Under the pieces are notes generated by a model, which worked only from the letters and a program-made list of their open reading frames with translations, did not search any database and was not told the origin of the DNA. A stretch of 64,000 bases of DNA. Origin: JABCZH01 sp963803775 (GTDB taxonomy: Bacteria > Acidobacteriota > Terriglobia > Terriglobales > Acidobacteriaceae). The position numbers and the translations under genes were made by a program. Within the stretch, counting starts at the first letter, position 1, and the number at the start of each line of letters is the position of its first letter. The stretch spans positions 1,178,001 through 1,242,000 of the forward strand of contig CAWDNS010000007.1 in NCBI GenBank assembly GCA_963803775.1, in the 5' to 3' direction. Shown here piece after piece: positions 51,872 to 61,070 of this stretch.

Positions 51872-52879
51872 ATGTTGCAGTCGCATCAATATGTCAACGG
51901 GACTATCTTGGTCGCAGACGACCAAGCCGCGAACCGCGAATTGCTCGACGAACTCCTCAGCTCCGAAGGGTTCAATGTTCTCACCGCCGCCGACGGAGTC
52001 GCCGCCCTCGAGCACTTGAACCTGGTCAACATTGACTTAGTACTGCTCGACGTGATGATGCCGGAGCTCAACGGTTTTGAGGTGTGCACCAGAATCAAAG
52101 CGAACCCCGACACATACCTGATTCCAGTAGTTCTCGTAACCTCACTCTCCGACAAGCAAGACCGTATTGAAGGCATTCGCGCGGGCGCGGACGACTTCCT
52201 GAGCCGCCCTGTGGATCGCACTGAATTGCTCACTCGTGTGCGGTCATTGTTGAAGCTCAAACATCACACCGACGAGTTGGAGCGAGCCGAGTCGGTTCTA
52301 TTCAGTCTGGCTCGCAGCATCGAGGGCAAGGATCCCTATACCCACGGTCACTGCGAACGACTCATGTCTTACTCCAGCAGTCTGGGTGAGCATCTGGGAT
52401 TGCCCGAAGAGCAGATTGTTGCCCTGCGGCGCGCCGGCATCGTCCACGACATTGGCAAGGTTGCGGTACCTGACGCCATCCTTCTGAAACCCGGTAAGCT
52501 TACCCAGGAAGAGTGGAAACTCATGCAGGAACATCCCGTGGTGGGCGAGCGTATTTGTGCGCCACTAAAGTCTTTTCGCGCCGTGCTTCCCATCATCCGC
52601 CACCACCACGAAAAACTTGACGGTTCAGGGTACCCCGACGGGTTGCGTGGAGACGCTATCCCAGTCACCGCCAGAATCCTGCAAATCGTGGACGTTTATG
52701 ACGCGCTGACTACCGAGCGCCCTTACAAGCCTGCGTTTTCGATGACTGAGGCTCTCGAAACTATGAAGCAGGAAGTGGCCAAGGGATGGTGGGACCCGCA
52801 AGTCTTCGACGAATTTGAGCGGCTGGTCAGAAGCGGCATGGCCGACCTTCTGTCCAAAAGCGCTGGAGCCGGCCACTGA
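51872..52879 (+). CDS. Response regulator with HD-GYP c-di-GMP phosphodiesterase domain
   Basis: From the ATG at 51872 the product has 335 residues. The receiver domain (about 11-130) has the phospho-Asp D60 in LLDVMMPELNG, but in the usual KP position there is Arg-Pro (SRPV, about 112). The HD-GYP domain (about 140-330) has H192-D193 in GIVHDIGKVAVP, HPVVGE, HHHEKLDGSGYPDG (H244-H246, G253-Y254-P255) and DVYDALTTERPYKPA, so the metal site is complete. It should hydrolyse c-di-GMP under control of phosphorylation. It is the first gene of a four-gene signalling set. Confidence 0.92.
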   Translation: MLQSHQYVNGTILVADDQAANRELLDELLSSEGFNVLTAADGVAALEHLNLVNIDLVLLDVMMPELNGFEVCTRIKANPDTYLIPVVLVTSLSDKQDRIEGIRAGADDFLSRPVDRTELLTRVRSLLKLKHHTDELERAESVLFSLARSIEGKDPYTHGHCERLMSYSSSLGEHLGLPEEQIVALRRAGIVHDIGKVAVPDAILLKPGKLTQEEWKLMQEHPVVGERICAPLKSFRAVLPIIRHHHEKLDGSGYPDGLRGDAIPVTARILQIVDVYDALTTERPYKPAFSMTEALETMKQEVAKGWWDPQVFDEFERLVRSGMADLLSKSAGAGH

Positions 52880-52926
52880 GTTTGTCACGGATGGGGCCAT
52901 CGCCAGGCTGAAACGCTAGAGGAAAC

Positions 52927-54153
52927 ATGCCACCGATAACGGAGCACGCGGTACCCCGGGGCAACATCATCGTGGTGGATGATAATCCCACGAACCTCGA
53001 GTTGCTGGAGGAGATGCTTCGGCACCGGGAGTATGCAGTGCGGTCGTTCACCGGGGGAAAAGCGGCGCTTGCAGCGGCGTTGCAGGAACCACCCGACATT
53101 TTTTTGCTGGACATCAATATGCCTGAAATGAACGGCTATGAAGTGTGCGAACGGCTGAAATCCATGCCATCACTTTCTGGCATTCCGGTGATTTTTATCA
53201 GCGCCCTGGACGCGACCGAGGACAAGGTGAAGGGTTTTCGTTCGGGAGGAGTCGATTACATCTCCAAGCCGATCCAGTTCGAAGAAGTGCAAGCCCGCGT
53301 GGAGACCCACCTCAAATTGCGGCGTGCGCAGCAAGCCGAGCACGACTTGCTAGAGAAGACGCTCAGCGGGGCGGTTGGCACTCTTTGGGAGTTGGTCGAG
53401 CTCACATCGCCAGCGTTGGCGGTACGATCTCGTGCCATTCGGAATCTCGTGCTTCGGATGACAAAACAAATGGCGGTTGCCGATCCCTGGCAGTACGAAC
53501 TTGCCGCGAGGTTGTGCTTAGTGGGCTGTATGGCGCTGCCGGAAGAGGTTTTCGAAAAGGCCTACAGCGGCGGAGATTTAACGCCGGATGAGGATCGGAT
53601 GTTTTGCGCTCATCCCGAGAGTGCCGCCCAGCTTCTATCGAACATCCCGCGGTTGGAAGTCGTAGCTGAAATGATCCGGAGACAACAGAAACCTGAGTCC
53701 GAATCGTCCGTACCGAGGCAGATAAGCCAGGGCGCTTCCATGCTTCACTTGGCGTTGGAATTGGATCAAAAGGTCTACAGGGGAATCGCTCTTCATTCGG
53801 CACTCGCGCAGCTCCGAATGTCGAACAGATTCGACCCTCGTTTGCTGGATGCCCTCAAGGACTATTATCCCGAACGAGCGGAGTTCGAAGTGCAAAGCCT
53901 GCCCATCCGGAAGCTTCACACCGGAATGGTCCTCAACGAGGACATCGTGAGCCAGGACGGGAAGCTCATAATTCTAAGAGAAGGAACCGTTCTCACGCGG
54001 ACGTGGATTGAACGCTTGGAGAATTTTGAGAAGGTTCTCGGTGTACAGGAGACGGCAAGCGTCCGCATTCCTACGCTGATAGCAGTCGGCGAGGGAGCGG
54101 CGGTTGGCCACGGCGTTTTCGGAAGCCGAGCAATGCACATGAGGCACGAATGA
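52927..54153 (+). CDS. Response regulator with degenerate HD-GYP domain
   Basis: The 408-residue product has a complete receiver (D62 in LLDINMPEMNG, K114-P115 in YISKPI). The second part follows the length and helix order of HD-GYP but has lost its catalytic residues. LCLVGCMALP stands at 196-205 where LHDIGKIALP is expected. HPE at 229-231 is kept. RRQQKPESES replaces the HHExxDGxGYP block. An additional C-terminal domain (about 310-400, LPIRKLHTGMVLNEDIVSQDGKL) follows. I infer a c-di-GMP-insensitive signalling or binding partner for the intact HD-GYP protein 48 bases upstream. Confidence 0.75.
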   Translation: MPPITEHAVPRGNIIVVDDNPTNLELLEEMLRHREYAVRSFTGGKAALAAALQEPPDIFLLDINMPEMNGYEVCERLKSMPSLSGIPVIFISALDATEDKVKGFRSGGVDYISKPIQFEEVQARVETHLKLRRAQQAEHDLLEKTLSGAVGTLWELVELTSPALAVRSRAIRNLVLRMTKQMAVADPWQYELAARLCLVGCMALPEEVFEKAYSGGDLTPDEDRMFCAHPESAAQLLSNIPRLEVVAEMIRRQQKPESESSVPRQISQGASMLHLALELDQKVYRGIALHSALAQLRMSNRFDPRLLDALKDYYPERAEFEVQSLPIRKLHTGMVLNEDIVSQDGKLIILREGTVLTRTWIERLENFEKVLGVQETASVRIPTLIAVGEGAAVGHGVFGSRAMHMRHE

Positions 54154-54209
54154 CAAAGTCAGCCAAGATCGAGGAATGGGTATCAAAGGGACGGTGACGC
54201 ATCCACATT

Positions 54210-57200
54210 TTGCTCGTCCTGTTGATGCTTCTTCCCATAGCAATTTTCGCGTACTCAGTCGGTCGCTTGCTGCGCAATCAAAGTCAGACTCATGCCGTTA
54301 CTGAGAGCGCCCAAATCGCGCACCTCTCCGCGACGCTGGTCGAAGAACACTTTCGGCTGGGGACCGCGTTCCTGCAGTCGATTGCTAGTCGATCCTCCTT
54401 CACTGCCGCGTGGATGGAGGGGGATCAGCGCATGGTGGAGCTCAATCTTGCAGAGGCGCATGCCTTGCGCCCGGACTTCGCTTTCCTGAGCGTGTTCGAT
54501 TTGGATGGCAATCTGCGCACTATCTATCCACCTCAGTCCAACCTGCTGGGCAAGAACTTCGCATATCGCGACTGGTACAAGGGTGTCACTCGGCAGTGGA
54601 ATCCCTACGTCTCCGAGGTATATCGAACTTCGATCTCCCCATACCAAATCGTCGTGGCGATTGCGGTGCCGTTGAGAGATGACGAAGGCGATCCGATCGC
54701 GATTCTCATGGCTACCAGTGCGATCGATACCATGAGCCGCCAGATGGTTGAGACCAAACTGGAAAACGGCTGGATCATTTCGCTGGTGGACCAGCACGGG
54801 CATCTGTCCGCGCGCCCCAACATCGATTCTCAGGCCGATGCCGTTGACCTGAACGGTTACGAACCGGTCAAACGCATGCAAACGGGCGGCTCCGGCTATG
54901 GCATGTTTGCCCGCGACGGCGACATATTCGCTGTACGTTACGAACCCGTGCAGCCCTACGGCTGGGGTGTCCTGGTGGAGCAGCCTGGGTCTGTCCAGCA
55001 CCGGGGGGTAGAGGTGGTGGAGAAGCGCGTGTGGTTGCTGGGTTTTGCATTTCTTGTCGTGGGGCTGGGGGTGAGCGCATTCATGGGTTCGCTCTACAAC
55101 CGGATGGAGACCGGCAATCGTTTTACACACTTGTCGATCGACATGTTCTGTACCGCGGGCTTCGACGGATTCTTCAAGAGCCTCAACCCGAGCTGGGAGA
55201 AGGCACTGGGCTTCACCACCCAAGAACTCATGGCCAAGCCCTACCTGGAGTTCATTCATCCCGACGACCACCCTAAGACAGTGGCTGAGGCCGACCGGTT
55301 GCAAAACCGGGAAGTTACTTTTGCCTTCGAAAACCGCTATCGGGGCAAGGACGGTTCTTATCGTTGGTTTTTGTGGAATGCTGTTTCTGTTCCGGAGCAA
55401 CAATTGATCTATGCCGTCGCACGCGATATCACCCCACGCAAGCGGGTGGAGGACGCCTTGCGAAAAAGCGAGGAACAACTTCGTTTGCTGGTAAATGGTG
55501 TCAGGGACTATGCCATTTTCATCCTCGATTCCTCGGGACAGGTGACGACCTGGAATCCGGGAGCAGAACGCATCAAAGGTTATAAAGCCAATGAAATCGT
55601 AGGCCGCCATTTCTCCTGTTTCTACCCTTCGGAAGACATCCAGAGTGGCAAACCAGCGCGGGAGCTCAAGGAAGCCATTACCAAGGGCCATTATCAAGAG
55701 GAAGGGGTGAGGATACGTAAGGATGGCTCCCGGTTCTGGGCCGACGTGGTCATCACCGCTCTGTATGACGAATCCGGCAAACCATACGGATTTTCCAAGG
55801 TCACCCGCGACATCAGCGAGCGTAAACAGGCGCAACAGCAAATCGAACAACAGAACCGGGAACTCGAGCTCCGTAATCGCGAAGTCGAACGTGCCACCCA
55901 GCTGAAGAGCAAATTCCTGGCCAGCATGAGTCATGAATTGCGGACCCCATTGAATGCAATTGTGGGCTTTTCGGACCTCCTGGCCGAAGGTACGCCGGGC
56001 CAACTCAATGACAAACAGAAGCGTTTTGTGGATCACATCAAGCAAGGCTCAGCCCATCTGCTGCAGCTCATTAATGACATTCTGGATCTTTCCAAAATCG
56101 AGGCTGGCCAACTGGACCTGCACTGCGAAGACTTCAAGGTCGCAGATGCTTTGCCGGAAGTCCTGTCCACCATCCGCCCACTGGCTATGGCAAAGAACAT
56201 CAAGGTTCAGCAGACATTGCAGAGCGAAGCATCCCTCTATGCGGATCGCATTCGCTTCAAGCAAATCCTCTATAACCTGCTGAGCAATGCGGTGAAGTTC
56301 ACACCCAAAGACGGCTCAATCTCCATCGAATGTCAAGAAGCCGGAACCCAGGTCGAAATCTCGGTCACCGACAGCGGCATTGGAATTCGGCCGGAGGATC
56401 AGCGAATGATCTTCGAAGAATTCCGGCAGGTAGAGGGCGATTCGAAGGCGGCCCAACAAGGTACCGGCCTGGGGCTCGCAATCACCAAGCGGCTGGTCGA
56501 ACAGCAAGGTGGAAAGATTTCTGTGGAGAGCGACCTCGGCAAGGGCAGCCGATTCACCTTCACCCTACCTGCCGGAGCCGGGACGAAGGTTGCCTCACCC
56601 CGTCCGGCCCTCCCGTCCGTGCCTTCAACCGCCGTCAGCAACCCTCTGATCCTGATCGTGGACGACGAAGTTTCAGCACGTGAGCTGATTTCCAGCTATC
56701 TGGATTCCGAATATCGCACGGCTGTGGCCACATCTGGCGCTGAAGCCATCAGGAAGGCCCAGGAACTGCGGCCGGATGCGATCACTTTGGATGTGCTGAT
56801 GTCGGAGGGTAACGGTTTCGAAACCCTCATAGCCTTGAGAAAGAATCCTGAAACTAACAGCATCCCCGTCATCATCGTCTCCATCGTCGACCAGAAAGAC
56901 GTTGGATTTGCTCTGGGTGCGGCGGGCTACCTGGTTAAGCCGATTCGCAAACCGTTGCTGCTGGAAACAATTCGCAAGCACGTGCCGCCACAAACCGACG
57001 ATGACGCTTCCATTCTTCTCGTAGACGATGACCCACAAACCCTGGAATTGCTGGAGGAGACTCTGCGCTCTGCCGGATATGAGACACAAAGCGTGCGCAG
57101 CGGCGCGCGGGCGCTCGAAGTACTGTCCTCGAAGCTCGTGGGAGCGGTGATGCTGGACCTTCTGATGCCGGGGATGAACGGCTTCGAGGTCATTCGCCAC

Positions 57201-57401
57201 ATTCGGCAAGCACCTAACCTGAAAGAACTGCCGGTGTTCATTATGACCGCCAAGGCTCTGACACCGGATGAGCGCAGTCTTCTCAGCCGTGAAACCCAGG
57301 CCTTGTTTCACAAGAATGGATCCTGGCGCCAGCAACTCCTGGTCGAAGTGGACCGGTCGGTTCGCAAACGCGAACGCGGAAAGGCCGCCGGACAGTCATG
57401 A
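54210..57401 (+). CDS. Hybrid sensor histidine kinase with dCache, two PAS and two receiver domains
   Basis: The start is a TTG at 54210 (an in-frame stop lies just upstream; an ATG at 54225 is the alternative). The 1063-residue order is: membrane helix (1-20), periplasmic dCache sensor (about 30-265, FDLDGNLRTIYPPQSNLLGKNF), membrane helix (about 273-293), PAS (305-425), PAS (430-545) and a coil. HisKA follows with H575 in MSHELRTPLNA, then the ATPase domain (NLLSNAVKFTP, DSGIGI, GTGLGLAI), REC1 (D861) and REC2 (D983). In REC2 the conserved Lys is followed by Asn rather than Pro. It senses an external signal and feeds the receivers in this operon. Confidence 0.93.
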   Translation: MLVLLMLLPIAIFAYSVGRLLRNQSQTHAVTESAQIAHLSATLVEEHFRLGTAFLQSIASRSSFTAAWMEGDQRMVELNLAEAHALRPDFAFLSVFDLDGNLRTIYPPQSNLLGKNFAYRDWYKGVTRQWNPYVSEVYRTSISPYQIVVAIAVPLRDDEGDPIAILMATSAIDTMSRQMVETKLENGWIISLVDQHGHLSARPNIDSQADAVDLNGYEPVKRMQTGGSGYGMFARDGDIFAVRYEPVQPYGWGVLVEQPGSVQHRGVEVVEKRVWLLGFAFLVVGLGVSAFMGSLYNRMETGNRFTHLSIDMFCTAGFDGFFKSLNPSWEKALGFTTQELMAKPYLEFIHPDDHPKTVAEADRLQNREVTFAFENRYRGKDGSYRWFLWNAVSVPEQQLIYAVARDITPRKRVEDALRKSEEQLRLLVNGVRDYAIFILDSSGQVTTWNPGAERIKGYKANEIVGRHFSCFYPSEDIQSGKPARELKEAITKGHYQEEGVRIRKDGSRFWADVVITALYDESGKPYGFSKVTRDISERKQAQQQIEQQNRELELRNREVERATQLKSKFLASMSHELRTPLNAIVGFSDLLAEGTPGQLNDKQKRFVDHIKQGSAHLLQLINDILDLSKIEAGQLDLHCEDFKVADALPEVLSTIRPLAMAKNIKVQQTLQSEASLYADRIRFKQILYNLLSNAVKFTPKDGSISIECQEAGTQVEISVTDSGIGIRPEDQRMIFEEFRQVEGDSKAAQQGTGLGLAITKRLVEQQGGKISVESDLGKGSRFTFTLPAGAGTKVASPRPALPSVPSTAVSNPLILIVDDEVSARELISSYLDSEYRTAVATSGAEAIRKAQELRPDAITLDVLMSEGNGFETLIALRKNPETNSIPVIIVSIVDQKDVGFALGAAGYLVKPIRKPLLLETIRKHVPPQTDDDASILLVDDDPQTLELLEETLRSAGYETQSVRSGARALEVLSSKLVGAVMLDLLMPGMNGFEVIRHIRQAPNLKELPVFIMTAKALTPDERSLLSRETQALFHKNGSWRQQLLVEVDRSVRKRERGKAAGQS

Positions 57402-57814
57402 GCAACGTCCTCATTGTCGAAGACAACCCTGTTAACCGGGAACTGCTCCGTGAGCTGCTGGAAACCCGTGGTCATTCCGTGACCGAAGCTTGCAACGGTC
57501 AGGAGGCCTTGGATATGCTCGGGAAATCGCACCCCGACATTCTGCTGATCGATCTCGATATGCCGGTTCTGGACGGCTTCGCTACGGTGCGCCGAATCCG
57601 GGAAAATCCAGCTCTTGCTTCTATGCCGGTGCTCGCCGTGACTGCTTATGCGATGCAGGGTGACCGCGAGAAGGTGCTAGCCTCTGGGTTTGATGGTTAT
57701 CTTTCCAAGCCCATCCAGTCGGGGGTGCTGTTTGAAGAGTTGAATCGCCTTCTTAGAAAACACGGCAATCAAGAGAATCTGGCAAGCAAACAAAAAGGTG
57801 CGGGGATAGTGTAG
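57398..57814 (+). CDS. Single-domain response regulator
   Basis: The 138-residue product is a stand-alone receiver. VLIVEDNPVNRELL carries the acidic pair, the phospho-Asp D52 lies in IDLDMPVLDG, T/A switch residues lie in AVTAYAMQGDREK, and the conserved Lys in GYLSKPIQ. It has no output domain, so it probably relays phosphate or binds a target as CheY or Spo0F do. The ATG overlaps the kinase stop (ATGA), so translation is coupled. It is most similar to the receivers found in hybrid kinase phosphorelays. Confidence 0.93.
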   Translation: MSNVLIVEDNPVNRELLRELLETRGHSVTEACNGQEALDMLGKSHPDILLIDLDMPVLDGFATVRRIRENPALASMPVLAVTAYAMQGDREKVLASGFDGYLSKPIQSGVLFEELNRLLRKHGNQENLASKQKGAGIV

Positions 57815-58515
57815 ACGAATGCCGAGGGGCTGGGAGCTTCAAAAAACTAAGAGTCCCGAAGTAATGTTGAACTCATTCGTCTCGGCCAGTAGCTCGCTTT
57901 AGACCCTTGCCAACCTGCGTTTCATCGTTCACCTTGCGGCGTGCGATGCTGCGATTGTTGCTCGGGCTCCGGGCTAACCGCCAACCGGATAAACCAGTTC
58001 AACGCCTCGGGACTCTATCTTGCCTTTGACATGATGTTCACGTTCGCCTCGACCAGCACCTGGCTATAAGACCCTCGCTCACCCTCTCCACTTTTCATCT
58101 TGCGATGCCGCAGAGTGACTTCGCTTGAGCCCCGGACGCCGCACCAACCGGGAAAACTTTAGAACGTGTCAAAGAACGATTGCCTTTTTACGCTTTCTAT
58201 TTTCAGAGTCAACGAAAAAGCGCGACTCGTAACCGCCGTGAATGCAGCCGGGTGCAGCCACTCCACAAGCTGGTGACCGGATTTAGTGCAATGCGGATTG
58301 TGTGTCACCGTTGCAACGCCGAAATCAGCCCAGAATTACCTCGCGAGTAGGTTCGCAACCCAGCCTAAGCGTAGGAATCGCAAATGTGGAAATCGGCTGC
58401 AAACCGTAACAGAGAAGCCTTTTCACGCCTCATCTTGCGACGGGTTAGGCTACAATGTTGCCCGCTGGCTAAGCGGCCAACCTGGCCGAAGCCGTATGGA
58501 AAAGCGGAGGAATAT
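57815..58515. other. 700-bp gap without a gene; diverged repeated segments
   Basis: No coding frame of note lies here. Segments with the order TTGCG-GATGC-GC...CCG...AACCGG-AA appear near 57,932-58,000 and again near 58,096-58,165. A CATCTTGCGA start recurs near 58,431. The copies are too diverged to call a clear repeat class. A TACAAT -10-like hexamer is at 58451-58456, 60 bases before the GloVer protein start, without a good -35. It may be the relic of a former gene or a regulatory region. Confidence 0.4.
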
Positions 58516-59721
58516 ATGCAGAGTACCCTGCGACACCAACGTAGAGTTGCGAGAATGCCATTGCTATTCGCGCTGGCAGGTGCGGTCGTCCTGATGTCCG
58601 CCGCGGTCCCTTCCGCCCAGGCACAGACTTTCACCGTGCTCTACACCTTCACCAACACAGCGCAGGGATGGCAGCCCGATGCCGCACCCATCCTCGACGC
58701 CGCCGGCAATCTCTACGGTACCACCCAATTCGGCGGCACGGCAGGCGGCTTTGGCACGGTGTTTAAGCTCGATACCAAGAGCAACGAAGAAGTGCTTTAC
58801 AGCTTCGCGGGCGAACCCGATGGAGAGGATCCGGTTGCCGGGCTGCTTCGTGATCGTTCGGGCAATTTGTATGGCACGACTCTTTATGGCGGTAACGCAG
58901 GCGGCTACGGCACCGCGTTCGAGCTCACTCCCTCCGGCAAATTGATCCTGTTGCACAGCTTCGCCTCCAATCCCGATGGCGCCGATCCGTACAGTACTTT
59001 GATCGGCGATCCCAACGGAAATGGCTATGGCACGACTCGCTATGGGGGCGGTGCAGGCGGCTACGGCACTGTGTTCGAAGTGAATGCGAAGGGTGAAGAA
59101 GTGCTATACAGCTTTGCCGGAACGCCGGACGGGGAAGATCCGCAGTCGAGTCTGGTCAGAGACGCAGCCGGCAATCTTTATGGAACCACTATCTACGGGG
59201 GCGCGGCGGGCGGCTATGGAACCGTTTTCAAGCTCGACAAAACTGGCAAGCTGACCTTGCTCCACAGCTTTTCGGGCACGCCGGACGGCGAAAATCCTTA
59301 TGCAGGATTGGCCGCAGACTCCGCCGGCAACGGTTATGGCACGACTAAATACGGCGGCACGGCGGGCGGCTATGGAACCGTTTTCAAAATCGACAGGACA
59401 GGAAAATTCAGCCTGCTCCATAGCTTCGCCGGAACGCCGGACGGGGAAAACCCCTTAGCTGGTGTAGTTTTGGATCCCGCCGGGAATATCTACGGAACAA
59501 CTTACTACGGTGGGACCATCGGCTATGGAACGGTCTTCGAAATCGATACCACCGGGAAGTTCACGGTGCTGCACAGCTTCAACAACGCATCGGATGGAGC
59601 GAATCCTATGGGTGGCTTGACCCGGGACGCAGCCGGCAACCTCTACGGCACCACCAGCGATGGCGGCGATCTCAGTTGCGGTTTCTCCGGTTGCGGAACC
59701 GTCTTTGAGGTGACGCCATAA
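58516..59721 (+). CDS. Secreted GloVer-type tandem repeat protein
   Basis: The ATG at 58516 follows GGAGG at 58506-58510. The 401-residue product has a signal peptide (about 14-36, ending SAQA). Six full repeats and one partial repeat of about 51 residues follow, with consensus GNLYGTT.YGG.AGGYGTVFKLD, GK.TLLHSFAGTPDGE.P and AGL..DAA. This is the GloVer repeat (TIGR03803), predicted to form an extracellular beta-propeller. Repeats 4 and 5 are almost identical in DNA (shared blocks at about 59210 and 59365), so recent duplication or conversion has occurred. The function is unknown; it could bind polysaccharide or be a surface protein. Confidence 0.85.
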   Translation: MQSTLRHQRRVARMPLLFALAGAVVLMSAAVPSAQAQTFTVLYTFTNTAQGWQPDAAPILDAAGNLYGTTQFGGTAGGFGTVFKLDTKSNEEVLYSFAGEPDGEDPVAGLLRDRSGNLYGTTLYGGNAGGYGTAFELTPSGKLILLHSFASNPDGADPYSTLIGDPNGNGYGTTRYGGGAGGYGTVFEVNAKGEEVLYSFAGTPDGEDPQSSLVRDAAGNLYGTTIYGGAAGGYGTVFKLDKTGKLTLLHSFSGTPDGENPYAGLAADSAGNGYGTTKYGGTAGGYGTVFKIDRTGKFSLLHSFAGTPDGENPLAGVVLDPAGNIYGTTYYGGTIGYGTVFEIDTTGKFTVLHSFNNASDGANPMGGLTRDAAGNLYGTTSDGGDLSCGFSGCGTVFEVTP

Positions 59722-59739
59722 ACAGCGACTTTTCGAGGA

Positions 59740-60939
59740 TCACGCCCGCACCAACCACCCAATCACAGCTGCCCCGCCTACGATCCATGCTGAATTGATA
59801 CGAAACCGCAGGAGCAACCCTGCACTGACCACCGCAATCGCCAATGTGATCCAGTCCACGATGGCTGCTCGTCCCAGCTGCCACGCCACGACCGCCATCA
59901 GAGCTAAAGAACCGACGACCACGCCATCCAGTATTGCCGCCGCTAACGGAGATCGCCGAAGCTTTGGAATCATCCGCCCGCTCAAGGCAACGAATACGAA
60001 TCCGGGCACGAAGACGCCCACTGTTGCGACCACCGCACCGGGCATTCCCGCAACCAGGTAGCCGATGAAGGTAGCAGTGGTGAAAACCGGCCCGGGAGTG
60101 AATTGCCCGACGGCTACCGCATCAATGAGCTGCTTTTCCGTGAGCCAATGCAGGTGACTTACGAATTCCGCCCGCAGAAACGCGAGCAGCACGTATCCGC
60201 TTCCGAACACGACTGCCCCGATTTTCAAGAAGGAGAGAAACAACCGAAGCAGGCTGACCGGAGCCGCCAGAGCGCCCACTGTTCCCGCAAACAGCGCCAA
60301 TTTCCCAAACAGCGGCACCGCCGAAAGCGCGTCTCCTGGCCTCTTGAACAACAGCGCCGCGCCAGATGCGACCCCGGAAATCGCAAGAACCAGCAGCGGA
60401 GCAATTCCAAGCCCGCTAAGAACGATGGCCACCACTCCGATCAAAGCCAGCTGCAATGTTTTTGTTGCCGTGCGCGCAAGACTCCACAATGCCTGCACAA
60501 TGACCCCAATCACGGCCGCTTTTATGGCGTACAAGATGCTTGTGAACTGCGGCAGGGATCCGAAGCGAACGTACAGGGTCGCGATCAACGTGACCATAAC
60601 GGCCGCTGGGACAATGAAGCAACAGCCGGCCACCAGAAGTCCGACCCAGCCACGTTTCACATGCCCAATAAAGATCGCCACCTCGGTTGAGCTCGGGCCC
60701 GGAATCAAGTTCGCCGCACCCAGACGGTCGAGGAAATCTGCTTCCGTGATCCATTGCCGTTTGCGAACAAACTCCTCCTGCATCATTGCGATGTGGGCTG
60801 CCGGCCCGCCAAAAGCAATCGTACCCAGTTTCAAGAATACGAGTGCAAGGTCAGCCAGCGAAACCTGGGTCTGAGAGACCGGGGAATGCGGAACGTGGCT
60901 ACCCAAGGGGGCGATCCGATTAGGGGGATCTCCGAGCAT
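59740..60939 (-). CDS. chrA: Chromate transporter, ChrA family (two-domain)
   Basis: The start is set at the ATG at 60939. The open frame to 61020 begins inside the hairpin at 61009-61037 and is not credible. The product of about 399 residues has two similar CHR domains. The first has GTIAFGGPAAHIAMMQEEFVRKRQW and LIPGPSSTEVAIFIGH, the second GAVVFGSGYVLLAFLRAEFV and GQFTPGPVFTTATFIGYL, with about ten to twelve helices. Long-form ChrA proteins export chromate by proton or sulfate exchange. No chrR or regulator is nearby. It converges on the GloVer gene; 18 bases separate the stops. Confidence 0.92.
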   Translation of the reverse strand: MLGDPPNRIAPLGSHVPHSPVSQTQVSLADLALVFLKLGTIAFGGPAAHIAMMQEEFVRKRQWITEADFLDRLGAANLIPGPSSTEVAIFIGHVKRGWVGLLVAGCCFIVPAAVMVTLIATLYVRFGSLPQFTSILYAIKAAVIGVIVQALWSLARTATKTLQLALIGVVAIVLSGLGIAPLLVLAISGVASGAALLFKRPGDALSAVPLFGKLALFAGTVGALAAPVSLLRLFLSFLKIGAVVFGSGYVLLAFLRAEFVSHLHWLTEKQLIDAVAVGQFTPGPVFTTATFIGYLVAGMPGAVVATVGVFVPGFVFVALSGRMIPKLRRSPLAAAILDGVVVGSLALMAVVAWQLGRAAIVDWITLAIAVVSAGLLLRFRINSAWIVGGAAVIGWLVRA

Positions 60940-61008
60940 CGAACGACAGAGTACCGGAGCGGCAACCAGGAGGCGAGAAATTTCACGCGGGTGGTGATCA
61001 ACGAAGAA

Positions 61009-61037
61009 AACGGCCATCACGATTGGTGACGGCCGTT
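61009..61037 (-). terminator. Terminator hairpin after the Asp-box protein gene
   Basis: On the minus strand the arms 61037-61026 and 61020-61009 form a 12-base stem with one mismatch and a 5-base loop. The sequence after the stem is TTTTCTTCGTT, giving a T-rich run. It ends the transcript of the propeller gene (stop at 61071) before chrA. Confidence 0.7.
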
Positions 61038-61070
61038 CTTGGACTCTACAGAACCAGCAAACTACAGACT

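Noticed and set aside
54255..56045. 596-codon open frame on the minus strand opposite the histidine kinase
   Set aside because: It has no recognisable domain and lies exactly opposite well-conserved kinase codons. Its length is explained by the codon bias of the plus-strand gene.
60103..60690. 195-codon plus-strand frame opposite chrA
   Set aside because: Basic, Gln/Arg-rich composition with no hydrophobic or domain signal. chrA on the minus strand has both CHR domains intact.
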